A DNA stretch of 64,000 nt from Tomocerus qinae. Taxonomy: Eukaryota > Arthropoda > Collembola > Entomobryomorpha > Tomoceridae. Location of the stretch: assembly GCA_020055645.1 (NCBI GenBank), contig CM034546.1:36084001-36148000 (forward strand). The letters are read 5' to 3'. The notes beneath the pieces are model-generated. The model was not told the origin of the DNA. It saw nothing but the letters and a program-made list of their open reading frames with translations, and ran no database searches. A program made the translations under genes and the position numbers. Positions 12,100 to 22,759 of the stretch are shown here, piece after piece. Position 1 is the first letter of the stretch, and each line of letters starts with the position of its first letter.

Positions 12100-12215
12100 A
12101 TCTTATAAATGTGGAGACCATCATATAAATGCGGAGACCATCATATAAATGTGGAGACCATCATATAAATGTGGAGACCATCATATAAATGTGGAGACCA
12201 TCTTATAAATGGGAC
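12100..12215 (+). repeat. 20-bp tandem repeat inside the LTR element
   Basis: About six copies of GTGGAGACCATCATATAAAT, one with GCGGAG. Just upstream, at 11965-12013, a 27-bp block with CAATACTTTTCTATAAGAGG is duplicated. No coding role seen. Confidence 0.9.
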
Positions 12216-13419
12216 ACTTCATTCTTTTCATGATGTTTAGTCAAGCCAGCACCAACCAGACAGTGGACCAGCAGAGACGTAAAGCATGCTACCGTAGTGA
12301 GATAGCTAAGTACAGCAATACTTACCAAAAGGCGGCATGACGAGGTGGTCACGATGGAATAATGTCACCTTATGGCCGTATAGGATTGACAATACCAATA
12401 TCCATACCTGCCTCGGAATCACCAAAATCAGTTTCCAAGTGCAATGAAGGACGCCTTAATGACAACAACACAGATATAACGACTACACCACACAAAGTAT
12501 CACCACCAATCCATGAAGAAATTCGTCGAGACGTCGATGAAAGACAACCCGATCATGCCAACAGATACTATTAGACTATTCTACTTAGAGCATAAGAGTA
12601 TGATACAGACAGAGATATTTCGGTTCTATTCTTTTTGCTATCGATGACCTAAGGAGTGACTGCAGCAAACTCCAACCCTACCAATGATGGTACAATATTC
12701 TTCGATCACGATCATTCTGGGACGACGAAAACACCTTCTGATGCCTGAGAGGTGACAATAATCTTTTACTACACGTGATCCTATCACCGAGTTCGAGACT
12801 ACCTTAGCAGAGAGATCAACGAAGGATGCAGCCCTACTCTTTCTACATCAGACTGCTACTCATTGCGACAAATCAGCGCTTACTTCAACCTTCAGCATAG
12901 TTTATTACTACAATTGGAGTGCAATTCGCAACATCTGAATTTTAAATAGTGTAAGTGAAGTGATGAGACATTAAACACCAATAATGACAATACCTAAAGG
13001 TGACTTTATCTCGTTTATTCAGCATGTAAGTTCAGTTCTATAGTTAAGATATAATTAATTGATGTTAGATATAGTAATAGTATTCATTTAATGCTTATAT
13101 AATAATTCAATTGGATCTATAATTATAAGTTGAATATAAGTATATGAAAAGACTATAACCGTATAAGTATGATGATGAAATGACTTGAAATGTTGTATAA
13201 TATCAATATATGTATGAAATTAACAGATTCAGTTTTCGATATTATTTTAATTATTTATTAAGAAGCTGAGAAGTGAAAGGATGATGTACGTTAAAATAAC
13301 TTAAAATAATCCTTTTATTTTTGTCATGAATGAAAACATTTGATATGAAGGCATGTATAATGATTATGTAATGATGTGCAAATATTTTAATTCTTGCCAA
13401 AAAGATTGCGACGGGAGGT

Positions 13420-13812
13420 TGTAAGGGATGTCCTCCACCCACGTTTCGTCCACCCCTTACCAGCCATTCCGCACCCGAATCACACCACATTTGCCTAACC
13501 AATCTCATTCCTTCCTATCCAAATGAACCGAACCTTCATACGTTCAGACAGTTGAACATCTCGACAGTTCCCTCAGACTCGCGACACGATTCACTTCTCC
13601 TTCCTAAATTATCTCCAACCCAAGTAATATTCAGTCTAATACCAAATATAGTCGTACAGCCAACTAAACCTAATCCAACTTGTACGCATTCACATTTATT
13701 TACTATTCGGCATGTCCATCTCTCACCTCATCTCATCAAAACTCACGATTCTATAGCACCCGGGCAGGTTTGCTCTTCCTTTGTTCCAACATAGGGAGCC
13801 AAACCCTTTACA
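13420..13812 (+). repeat. Right LTR
   Basis: 393 bp, nearly identical to 8964-9356. It is preceded by a purine-rich tract and followed by the ATTG target duplication. Confidence 0.85.
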
Positions 13813-14221
13813 ATTGGTTGATAATTTTTGAAATCCTGCAATCTGATTGGTTATTTCTATGACAAAAATTCTATAGGTTACCTAAATGGGGACACATTTT
13901 CAAAAATTATGAAATTGTTGCAAAACTCAACCAAGTCATATTATGAATCATCTGAATGATCTATTTACCTACTAGTTTCCCTTTCAATGTACACATTTAT
14001 GAGAATGGTGAATCGAGCTATTTATATACACAATATTATGCAATTATTTAACTATGACTCTGGTACAAGTGAACAATCGGTACTACTTTATTCCAATTTA
14101 TTACCAAATAAAGGTTATATATAATATAGGTCGGTTTGAAGATTAATATCATTCAGTACTGTTATAGTAGCGTAGAACAAAATATCAATAAATCATTAAG
14201 ATCCATCTTTTTTCATTTCAG

Positions 14222-14367
14222 CTGTATTATTTAGCCTAGGAGTCCTTTTGACCTGGATTCGACGAAAATTAAAAGTTAGTCGCCTGAGTGTCATTGAGGA
14301 GTTGTCCAAGAAAGGTTACAGTCAGCTCGCAAATACTGATGAAGCATCAGCTTCTGAGACAGTGTAA
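14222..14367 (+). pseudogene. Exon-like segment encoding a membrane-protein C-terminus, held between transposon arms
   Basis: A polypyrimidine tract and acceptor (TTTTTTCATTTCAG) precede an open frame of about 47 residues ending at TAA (14365-14367). It starts with a hydrophobic run VLFSLGVLLTW, then RRK, then a polar tail with YSQL, which fits a Yxx-hydrophobic sorting signal, and ends SASETV. AATAAA occurs at about 14501. This looks like the last exon of a single-pass or terminal-helix membrane protein. It sits exactly in the unique core of the TIR element, so capture from a host gene is likely. I do not recognise the parent gene, and no upstream exon is visible. Confidence 0.5.
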
Positions 14368-15642
14368 TCTGATTGCTTCTACATATTTATAGAGATCGAA
14401 TAGTTAATTAATGTTGTGTAAACATATTTTCTAGAATACAGTGCAATTAACTAGTTAGTTACATAGTTAATTCTAAATGCATTTACCTTCATGTGGTAAT
14501 AAATTGGAATAAAGTAGTACCGATTGTTCACTTGTACCAGAGTCATAGTTAAATAATTGCATAATATTGTGTATATAAATAGCTCGATTCACCATTCTCA
14601 TAAATGTGTACATTGAAAGGGAAACTAGTAGGTAAATAGATCATTCAGATGATTCATAATATGACTTGGTTGAGTTTTGCAACAATTTCATAATTTTTGA
14701 AAATGTGTCCCCATTTAGGTAACCTATAGAATTTTTGTCATAGAAATAACCAATCAGATTGCAGGATTTCAAAAATTATCAACCAATCAGAATGCGTATC
14801 GCTATGCAACTTGGGGATAGGAAGGCTAAACTTCAAAGCGGGTAACAGTATATAAAATGATTTATGACCTTTTGCAAATAAAATATTTATTATAATGAAC
14901 TTTATATATCATTGCGAAAACTAAATAAACTAAAAAATCCAGTTCCCTCCAACTGGCGTCGCTACCGCATTTTCTTATTTCGATCGCTAGCAGACATTTA
15001 TTGATCACAATCGAAGGCCGGTAATCAATTCTATTGTCAACACCCGCCGAAGACATAAAAAGTTCCCTACATGGCCATGAAATATCAATTTTCGTGCCAA
15101 AAAGGCGTATTTCATGCAAATGCAGCGTTGGACAAACATCTTCATTTACATACTGGTCTATGTTGATGTTAAACAGTCTCAAATCCTTATTTGTATGCTT
15201 ATCTCTATATATCCGTCCCTGTCTTCTCAAATTATTCCTTCATACGTCATTTTATGCCGTAATTCGTATTTTAGGTATTATTTTATTTTCAGCCTAAAAA
15301 CTAACTACATTCCCACTGGCGTCGCAACCGCATTTTTTTATTTCAAGCACCAGCCAACAATTATTGGTTAATAACGATAGACTGCAACGTACTCTATTGT
15401 CATTACCCGCCAAAGACATAAAAAGTTTCCGACAAGTTGATGAAATTTGAATTCCTCCTAAGACAATTTTCATCCAAGTGCCAACAGTCTAAATTTTCAG
15501 ATATTTCTTAATCTATTCTAATATAATAAAATAACTAAAATCTGCGAAATTAGTTAACCCATGGTCACCTTAGCTCTTACTTGATTTGCTGGGTAAATGT
15601 CGCGTTAGACTAACATCTTCATCCAGCAGGAACGTATCTACA

Positions 15643-15745
15643 AGACGGGGCATCTAAATCCCTAGAAAAAGAGGATTTTTTGTCAATAAAGGTTAAAAAG
15701 GTAAAATTTTGTCGAAAAATGTTGTTTTTGCTAATATTTTGTGGT
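15643..15745 (+). repeat. Relic of the CAAGCACGTATCCAG MITE family
   Basis: The sequence from ACGTATCTACAAG through TAAATCCCTAGAAAAAGAGG and TCAATAAAGGTTAAAAAGG resembles the 5' half of the family at 17488 and 42369. A duplicate relic lies at 36952-37060 in copy B, so insertion predates the duplication. Confidence 0.5.
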
Positions 15746-15808
15746 AAGCCTCCCCACTTACCCAACCCAGGAATTACCCAATTGTCTGCTTCCGTCTTCT
15801 TCCTTTGG

Positions 15809-16044
15809 TCAGATTAGTTCATTCTGATTTGATAAAGTCCAATTATTCCCTAGTGGAGGATCCTTATAATTAAATTGGAATAGGGAGAAGAATCAACAAA
15901 ATTTAGTTGGATAGATGTTCATTGGATCTTTCATCTTTTGATCGACTGACTCCAGAGGAATTGAAGTATTGAACCTCTCATTCAATAGAAATGGACTGGA
16001 AGTGGAGGAGGCGAATGCCAACAAATTCTGTGACTTACACAAAA
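15809..16044 (+). pseudogene. Decayed LRR-tail fragment of an NLR-like gene (copy A)
   Basis: The stretch aligns with 7680-7925 of NLR gene A: the regions encoding the RLVHSDLIKSNYS-like, SLDLSSFDRL-like and SFNRNG-EVEEAN-like segments are recognisable. Stops and frameshifts break it, for example after the TAGTGGAGGATCC and TTGAAGTATTGA stretches. It ends abruptly at CACAAAACTTTCTC. A matching remnant is in copy B, so an older NLR copy existed before the segmental duplication. Confidence 0.75.
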
Positions 16045-17060
16045 CTTTCTCATTTCCAACACATTTGAAAGACTGTAACTTATTCTATTGTCAACACTCG
16101 CCGAAGGCGGTGACGAAATATCATTTCCTATACAACATTACTAACATTTTCCCGTTTCGACCACCAAAGGACAAAAGAATGGCAGAAATCGGAGATTGTC
16201 ATACATTCTGTTGACATTAAAAAGACAAAAGCAATAAAAAGTATCTATTTGGTCTCTTAAATCCACTTTTCCCGCAATAAAGAAATTATTTGTAAATTAT
16301 TGACTAAACCTTGAAGATTTCTAGTTAATGATGATTCAGCTTTTCATGATTAGTGGCAAAAATATCTTAGAAATTGTTCAGAGTGGAAAGTAGAAGCTAA
16401 TTGCAATGCAGTTTAACTAATTCCATTTTTATATAGCAACCGCATCTTCCCATTTCGACCACGAGACAATTATTATTAGCAGCACTCCATGGACTGCAAT
16501 CTACTCTATTGTCGCTGAAAGACATAAACAGCTGTCCAAGAAGCACGAAACTTTCAGTAAAACGTTAACCAGTTTAATATCGTCATGTAATGCAGTACTA
16601 AATAAGGTAAGCCTTATTTTTAAAAAATACAGCAATATTACTACAGTAATATTTTTCAAACAATACATGAGATAAATACTGTAGTTCCGTAGATGTTGCA
16701 GGAAATTTGTACAGACTGGAAATTTGGTAGGATATTCGTATTTTCAAAAACCAAAATTTTAAATGAACCTTAAAAACAATGAAACTCAAATGTAACTATA
16801 ATATTTGACATCTAACAAGCGGTTTTAAATTTCGTTAATTTCGCTAAAGATCCTCAATTTTCGAACATCCTAAGACAAATGCATATATCCGGTCGGTACT
16901 TATTTCCTGAAGCATATACATTTTTTATTTGGGTAAGTGGTTAGTCGTTAGTCCCTTTCATATTGTAACAATAGTAGTACTATTGTTACAAAATGAATGA
17001 ATCAACATCCTATTTTTTTTAAATGTTTTAGTATATTTTTTTAGTTGTTGCAATGCTGGA

Positions 17061-17430
17061 ACAGGGGATACCGGAAGCAGTCGAAGAATTACATTGTTAT
17101 ATTTATACCGAAAGCGCCAACGTGGATGACTATGCAACCAAAATATTTCATTTGGAGTGGCTGTTTTGAACAGATTAAGAGAAAATACATTGATTGCTAA
17201 ATTGGAGAGCAGCAATCTAATTGATATCTGTGAGTTGGGGAAATGGTACAATTCAAAATGACTTCTGTAGAGATGGTACTCATTTTTCTAGGTGTAAAAT
17301 TAGTTTTAGTATTTTTTGAGGTTTTAAAATCATATTAAAATGATACTTAATTTCACTTAACTGGATTTTAGGCATCGGAAGAGTTTAGTAAAAACAAATC
17401 AGATGTCGATAAATTCCAGCGATTTTATAC
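17061..17430 (+). pseudogene. BTB/POZ-domain fragment, decayed (copy A)
   Basis: It aligns with 39102-39500. Readable pieces encode a DDYATKIF-like and N-RL-ENTLI-KLES segment, then, after an intron-like gap, ASEEFSKNKSDVDKFQRF. A deletion removes the FAIDDFEPEAVEAF part present in copy B, and the frame is broken. BTB domains dimerise and often recruit Cullin-3; this copy cannot make one. Confidence 0.55.
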
Positions 17431-17487
17431 TGCAATTTATATCGGGATGAAATGGAAAGATTTAGAACGTTTCATCGTGAATTACAA

Positions 17488-17675
17488 GCACGTATTTAGA
17501 AGGGGGCGGGGGCGCAGCGCCCCCTAAATCTGAGAAAAAGAGGATTTTTTTCTCAAAAATGGCCTTAAATTGCAAATTTTTTTCGCGCTTCGCGCGAATA
17601 TGTATAATTTTTTGCTATAATTTGTGTTTCCGCCCCCCCCCCTTTGAACAAATTTCTAGATGCGCCTGGTGAATT
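17488..17675 (+). mobile_element. MITE, CAAGCACGTATCCAG family
   Basis: About 188 bp with G-rich and C-rich arms (GGGGGCGGGGGCGCAGCGCC ... CCGCCCCCC), the family core TAAATCTGAGAAAAAGAG, and a TCGCGCGAATATG block. Termini are degenerate (AGCACGTATTTAGAAG ... TTTCTAGATGCGCC). Confidence 0.65.
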
Positions 17676-18098
17676 ATAATATCGAATCAATTTTTTAAAT
17701 TGTTGGTTACTCCATCCTATATATAAATAAACATTTCAATTCAAATGCATTAAACAGGGTACTTCAGAATGAACCGGAATTTTAATAACTCTTTAGTAAT
17801 TATTGTATTGAGGTTAAATTTACGCGGCTTATCTGAATGAGCACACGTTTCTTAGTCAGAATAAAATTTATGAACACAATTGTAACACAAAAACAGAATA
17901 AAGACGCGCGCGAAAAAAGTAAAAACAACAAAATTTTGTAAAATATACATTTTGTAGAATTTAATTTTCACATTTAATGTTTGTAATAAAAATGGCGAAA
18001 TTGACTAACTGACATTCTTTGTACATTATTTATTAACTAATTTCCATTTTAAACTTGTGTAAGAAAAGCGTACGACAATATCCAGTATAATGCTTATC

Positions 18099-18290
18099 AC
18101 CAAGCACGTATCCAGAAGGGGGCGAAGCACAGCGTTTTACTCCCTAAATCTGAGAAAAAGAGAAGATGTTCTCCTAAATAAGCCAAAAATTTCAACTTTA
18201 AGTTTTAAAGTTTTTTCGCGAATATGTCCCATTTTTGACATGATTTTTGGTTGCGCCCCCCTTGATAAAATTTCTGGATACGAGCATGCT
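18099..18290 (+). mobile_element. MITE, CAAGCACGTATCCAG family
   Basis: About 190 bp from CAAGCACGTATCCAGAAG to TTTCTGGATACGAGCATG, giving clear terminal inverted repeats. It has the same core as the 17488 copy. No ORF of its own. Confidence 0.75.
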
Positions 18291-18300
18291 CATAACGATT

Positions 18301-19010
18301 CACCTAATTGTCAACACTAACATTCCAACACATCAAAAGTACTTTTTGCCAACACGCTTTTCCTTTTTGTCAACACCACTTTTCCTTTATTGCCAACAGA
18401 AATTTTTATTCACTGCACTAATTGTATTGCCTAAGAATACCTTCCATCTACCCAACCTCTTACTCCTTCAGCAAACTCTCCGTTTTCTTCTACCACTACT
18501 GCACCACACCACATATATCCCTTTCTGTACATGACCAGTACTTTTTTCCAGTCTTTGAGTTCTTAGACTATAAATATTACCGTTTCTGGCTAGTTGTTGG
18601 GTCACTTTATTCTTTGTTTTGGAAGTAAATAAAGTACAATACGATGCCATTTTTCCTTATGTATTATTGTGTAGTGCACAGCTTGAAGAGACAAGAACAA
18701 ATAAATTTCAGAGTCAAAGACTTACCTTCTATTCCCCCTTGCATTCATTATCAGCAAATTAAATATCTGATAATGCATAAAATGGTAATCAACCCAGGCA
18801 GTAACTTAGATTAGGAGAGGAATGTAACAACAAAACACAATATCTTACATGAACTGTATAACGTAAACTGCCCACATTTATAAGGAGTACATTTTCTTAT
18901 AACGTGTTGACAAAAAGAGTCTTGGTGTTGACAGAAAGGTGTTGACAAAAAAACCGTAAAAATGTTGTTGACAAAAAAGGGTTGACAAAAAGGTGTTGAC
19001 AATTAGGGGT
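18301..19010. mobile_element. Foldback element with reiterated TTGTCAACAC termini
   Basis: CACCTAATTGTCAACAC at the left and GTGTTGACAATTAGG at the right are inverted repeats. Extra copies of TTGTCAACAC-like motifs follow inward on both sides (18340-18400, 18905-19000). Interior ORFs are low-complexity and unconvincing. No clear target duplication was found, so the class is uncertain. Confidence 0.6.
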
Positions 19011-20735
19011 TCTTCCTCTTCCCTTATAACATAATAATAATATTATATAGAAACCTAGTTGTCTATACTATAGGTACAACTGAATTGAGAATTCTACATG
19101 GCAATTGAAATGCATAATTTCGAATTGCAATACGCCTTAACATAAATGAAATTCCAAGCTTACGAAGATTTATTTTTACGTAAATGTCTGCCTTTTTTGG
19201 TCTACATCAAACTTATAACTCAATTTTCTTAATTAGGAGTTTAAATAATAATCGCTTTTGATAAGTCGAGTCTAAGGCTTCTTTTTTATTTATTGTCTTC
19301 TTCCACATAATTTACGGTAATAGGAATAGGTAGATAGATTGCACTATTGATGTCGAATTATATGAATTTTACTCCGTATGCCTACATATCACATTCGCTG
19401 CAAAAAACTTGCTATTAAATCTCGGGTATATCATTATCGTCTAGTTATATCATAACTTTAGTTTTTGGTGTGTAAGTAATAAGTAGATATGTAAGTGTAA
19501 GTATATGTAACGCTTTTTCATATTTATTTGATCAATCGACGATTAAGGTGTAAATGTACCAGGGCAATCATTTTAAATCGGTACTTTAATGTCGCAAAGT
19601 ATTAAGTGTATGCACAATGATTGCAAAATTCTTTACTGACGGCAGGGGAAGTAGACAATTATTTGGAGAATAAAAATGGCATAGTAGGAGATAAGACAGG
19701 CATACATAACATTGTCAGTGTTAGGTTTCAAAACCGCATTTCATATTTTGGCTTCTCAGCTCACTCACTCATTTAATATTGAAAAATGTATACAATTATT
19801 ATTTTTAATAAGTTCCAGTGTAATAAATTCATAAAGACATTCTCATTCAAATTGTTGCTATTTAAATTTCCAAAGTTTATTACATTGGCGAAAATAATTA
19901 ACCAGGTCTTAAATCTGTTTGCAAGTCGTTAAAAAGAAAAGACGTTCTTAAGACATTTATTGTATATACCTTAATTGGCTTCATACCAAGTTGCATATTT
20001 GGTTCAAGATATCCAAAATGGTCAAACAAAGGTGTACGAAAATGTGCCTTTCATGTGGGTTATATGTCACATGAAATCCCCTGTATTTCATATCCCATTA
20101 GCTCAGGGTGCTGATGAGTGCAAGAAATGAATTGAACGCTCAATTACCTCTTCTAGATCACACTAGCTTACACTACTTTATTAACGTTTGTGTCAGCATT
20201 TTTATACCAAAGAATAACAAAGACTTGACCTACAACTAGAATGTTTTGTCACATACAAAAGATTCCTTTCCGTATCGGTAAGAAATAGCATCTAATAAAA
20301 AACTTGTGTAATAGGTACATTTTACAATGCTACCAAATCTTAACTCATCTCTCATACACAAAGTTAAACTTAGATTCCATTCATATCCGCATACTCCACT
20401 CTTGCATCTTGTCATTGCATTCCAACACTCTGCAATACAATTACACACACGGAAAAACATTTACATACTTATATTATTAGCAATGCATTACTACAACTCA
20501 AGTAACTTCCTATTACAGATATTTATCCTCATAAAATATGGTAATATTATGTTTTATTTGGACACTCGTGTAACAAGCCGCAGTCTGTTCTTAATAGGAA
20601 GCACGAAATGGCGTATGTCATCAACCAGATAGCAAATATAAGTCAACGTACCAGAAGTAAGAAAATATTTTTTTTCCATTTATAAATCATAATCAACTAA
20701 AAACTGTAAACATTGTGTTCAAATCAATTTCGTAG
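19011..20735. other. Intergenic, no gene recognised
   Basis: AT-rich sequence with only short ORFs. The piece 20590-20655 could encode an upstream exon of the chemoreceptor-like pseudogene that follows, but the phase does not fit, so it is not called. Confidence 0.5.
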
Positions 20736-21413
20736 ATCGCTCAGGAAAATAAAGAAAATGAAAACTTTAAATTGGAAAAAATAATATCCTACGGATTCCT
20801 TACACCAATTCCGTACATGCTCTGCCTGATGTTACTGCTGGTGTCAATTGGTCAAAATCAAATAATGCCACAAAATTACCTGGAGATACTGGAGAAAAAT
20901 TTCCCAGTGCACTTCCTAGCTTACATTATATCATTTATTCTGGATATCATCATAAAAGTATAGTTTGTTTTTAGTTTTTGCGGCATTCTATAATGTCATC
21001 CACCTTCTGTATAGTGTACGCTGGCAAAAACTGTTAAGGTAAGCAAAAATTAATCTGTTGCATTACATCTATTATCTTGAAATAAATATTACAATTTATT
21101 AAATTTTTATCAGAGAAATGCCTCTGGAACAAAGAATTAAGGAATACAGAACGCTGAAAGTTCTTAACAGTGCCTACAATTGCAGTTGTGAAAGAATCTA
21201 CCTACCAACATCCGTATTTGTCATGACTTCTGTAGCCACAGTACTTAATCTTCTTGTATTTCGGTTCCACAGAATCCTGCCAAATATGCAAGTCGCGTCG
21301 GCTTCTTCATGTTTGTAGTTCTACATAACTACATATTGCACTTACACAGTCATAATGTTGGCGGCTGGAAAATTGTTCGATGACAGCTCAAATCAAACCT
21401 GATCCTCTACAAG
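20736..21413 (+). pseudogene. Chemoreceptor-like gene, broken (relative of the gene at 58870)
   Basis: An acceptor at 20735 opens a segment with two hydrophobic stretches (from SYGFLTPIPYMLC, then AYIISFILDIIIK) that runs into a stop at 20961. A shifted frame continues as FAAFYNVIHLLYSVRW...LLR to a donor at about 21039. After a roughly 75-bp intron, EMPLEQRIKEYRTLKVLNSA and TSVFVMTSVATVLNLLVFRF follow. Two more frame changes lead to VIMLAAGKLFDDSSN and a stop. The intron after LR, and the KEYR/KIYR and AGK segments, match the gene at 58870-60202. At least two disruptions argue for a pseudogene; sequencing error is the alternative. Confidence 0.6.
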
Positions 21414-22759
21414 TAAGAAGATCCAGACTAAATCAGAAGATAACACAAAAAGTGGTTGTTGCATTGCTTTATTACGGGATTCGCTATGGGCCACTCAAGT
21501 ATGTAAAGCAGAAACATCTTAATTGCTGATTGTTAAGAAGGCATGACAAACGCAGTCACATTTTTGCTCCTCACATCTCCATAATTCAACCTTAATGTTA
21601 TATTATCAAGTCAGCTAATCTCTCTATCATCGATTATATAGTCATCTCAAAAATGTACACACAATAATTAAATCATAAGTTGGAGCTAAGTATAACTTAA
21701 CCATAACCAAATATCATCGCTTTTCTTGAGCTATATTGGACCACAACATTTTTTTTATTACCATTTCATATCACAAAATCGTAATTGTATTCAAACAAGT
21801 CTAGTATCGTTTCGTTTTAGCATTAAAGTTTGCATGGACAATAAACCACTTCAAATGCATGGAAAAAGTAGCGGCCATACAGTATTAGTACTTAAGACTG
21901 CGTAATCGTTAAAACCGATGATATCCTGATAACTGGTATAAATTATTTCGTTAGTGGCTACTTGTATATGCAAAAGGAAGTCCCTTATAAATATGAATTC
22001 AAAGTATTGGAATCCATATACATACTTGATTATTGTAGTAAATCCAATTTTCGGGTTAAGGGTTAAGTTTAGGCACACCAAACACAAAAAGTTGAATTGC
22101 CTTTTGACCCTCAATTCACTACTTTTTTGTTTAAAGTTATCCAGCTTTTGCTTTTTGTTTGTATCAAATCAGTTATGCAGTAAGTTATAATAGTTTTGAT
22201 GTAATAGAAGGAAAATAAACATTATATTACTATATTCATAATGAAATTGAACTCTATCTCTATATAATAACACTAGAGATATCAAAAACCCAACCACTAC
22301 ATTTTGTTCGTGGATATTCCACGATTCCATAATTGCAAGACCCATAAAAATCGAATACCTATTTTGGGAACAGCTAAACCGTATGTTAAGACAAATTTTA
22401 AATTCAATGTAGTTCAATGTAGGTTGACACTAAACGTTAATCATGGAATATTCGAGCGCATAAAGTGAACACAACGTAAATTAAACTATATTTTATTCGT
22501 TACGCTGCCAAATTTCTTCCCCTGAGGTAGTGAAATAGCCGGGCCGGTTAACTTGGGGTTTGGGCTTGAACAACAATTAACTATCTCTATTACGACAAGA
22601 AAGTTTGTCGTGTGCCGTGTGTCGCCGCCTAAGAAATACATTTGGTGTGTTGTGTAAATTATTGGCTTTCGATGACTTTGCTGAGCCAAAGCAAAAGACT
22701 CGGGTACGAATAAGCTGAAGCTATAAGCTGTCTGTTGGAGGTGGGGGCTGTAAAACAAT
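21414..22759. other. Intergenic, no gene recognised
   Basis: Only short ORFs in all frames and no recognisable domain or repeat. The last 270 bases lead into the minisatellite. Confidence 0.5.

Larger units (their letters stand above)
8964..13812 (+). mobile_element. Non-autonomous LTR retrotransposon (LARD-like)
   Basis: Two 393-bp direct LTRs (8964-9356 and 13420-13812) begin TGTAAGGG and end CCCTTTA(C/A)A. The insertion is flanked by ATTG (8960-8963, 13813-13816). The uninterrupted opposite arm of the host TIR element shows a single ATTG at the equivalent place. A primer-binding site follows the left LTR, and a purine-rich GACGGGAGG precedes the right one. I find no gag, protease, RT or integrase in the 4.06-kb interior, so it depends on another element. 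LTR identity is very high, so it is young. Confidence 0.85.
8899..14848. mobile_element. Long-TIR element with TA target duplication, carrying a nested LTR element and an exon-like insert
   Basis: The ends are inverted repeats beginning CTGTTACCCGCTTTGAAG. With the nested LTR element removed, each arm is about 360 bp (8899-8963 plus 13817-14106, against 14498-14848). TA flanks both ends (8897-8898, 14849-14850), and copy B has one TA at the matching site (AAAGTTATATAAAATC). The core 14107-14497 is not transposase; it has an exon-like segment. The TA duplication fits the Tc1/mariner or a related superfamily, but no transposase is present to prove this. Confidence 0.85.
14945..16565 (+). repeat. 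Degenerate, repeated exon-like blocks
   Basis: A block with GTCGCAACCGCATTT..., a TTTCGA(T/C)C segment, CTATTGTCA and CCGCC(G/A)AAGACATAAAAAG recurs in decayed form at about 14955-15110, 15312-15490, 16070-16110 and 16435-16560. The same series occurs in copy B (33590-33760, 36640-36810, 38085-38130, 38450-38570). The pattern resembles a decayed multi-exon tandem gene, but no domain can be read. Confidence 0.5.
40..17425 (+). repeat. Segmental duplication, copy A
   Basis: This block aligns in the same order and orientation with about 26640-39527. Shared parts are the intron, the main NB-ARC exon, its 3' flank, a degenerate repeat block, an LRR-tail remnant and a BTB remnant ending at TTCCAGCGATTTT. 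Copy A is longer mainly because of inserted elements (1176-2298, 4676-4998, 8899-14848). The left boundary is outside or near the window edge. Confidence 0.85.

Noticed and set aside
12362..12574. 70-codon ORF inside the LTR element as a gag remnant
   Set aside because: No zinc knuckle or other gag motif, and the length is within chance expectation.
18247..18628. ORFs rich in Leu/Phe/Pro between MITEs
   Set aside because: They overlap one another in different frames in low-complexity pyrimidine-rich DNA, with no start context or domain.
20956..20975. A 17-bp intron (GTATAG...TTTTTAG) that would bypass the stop in the chemoreceptor-like fragment
   Set aside because: Too short for any known spliceosomal intron, and further frame changes follow; pseudogene is simpler.
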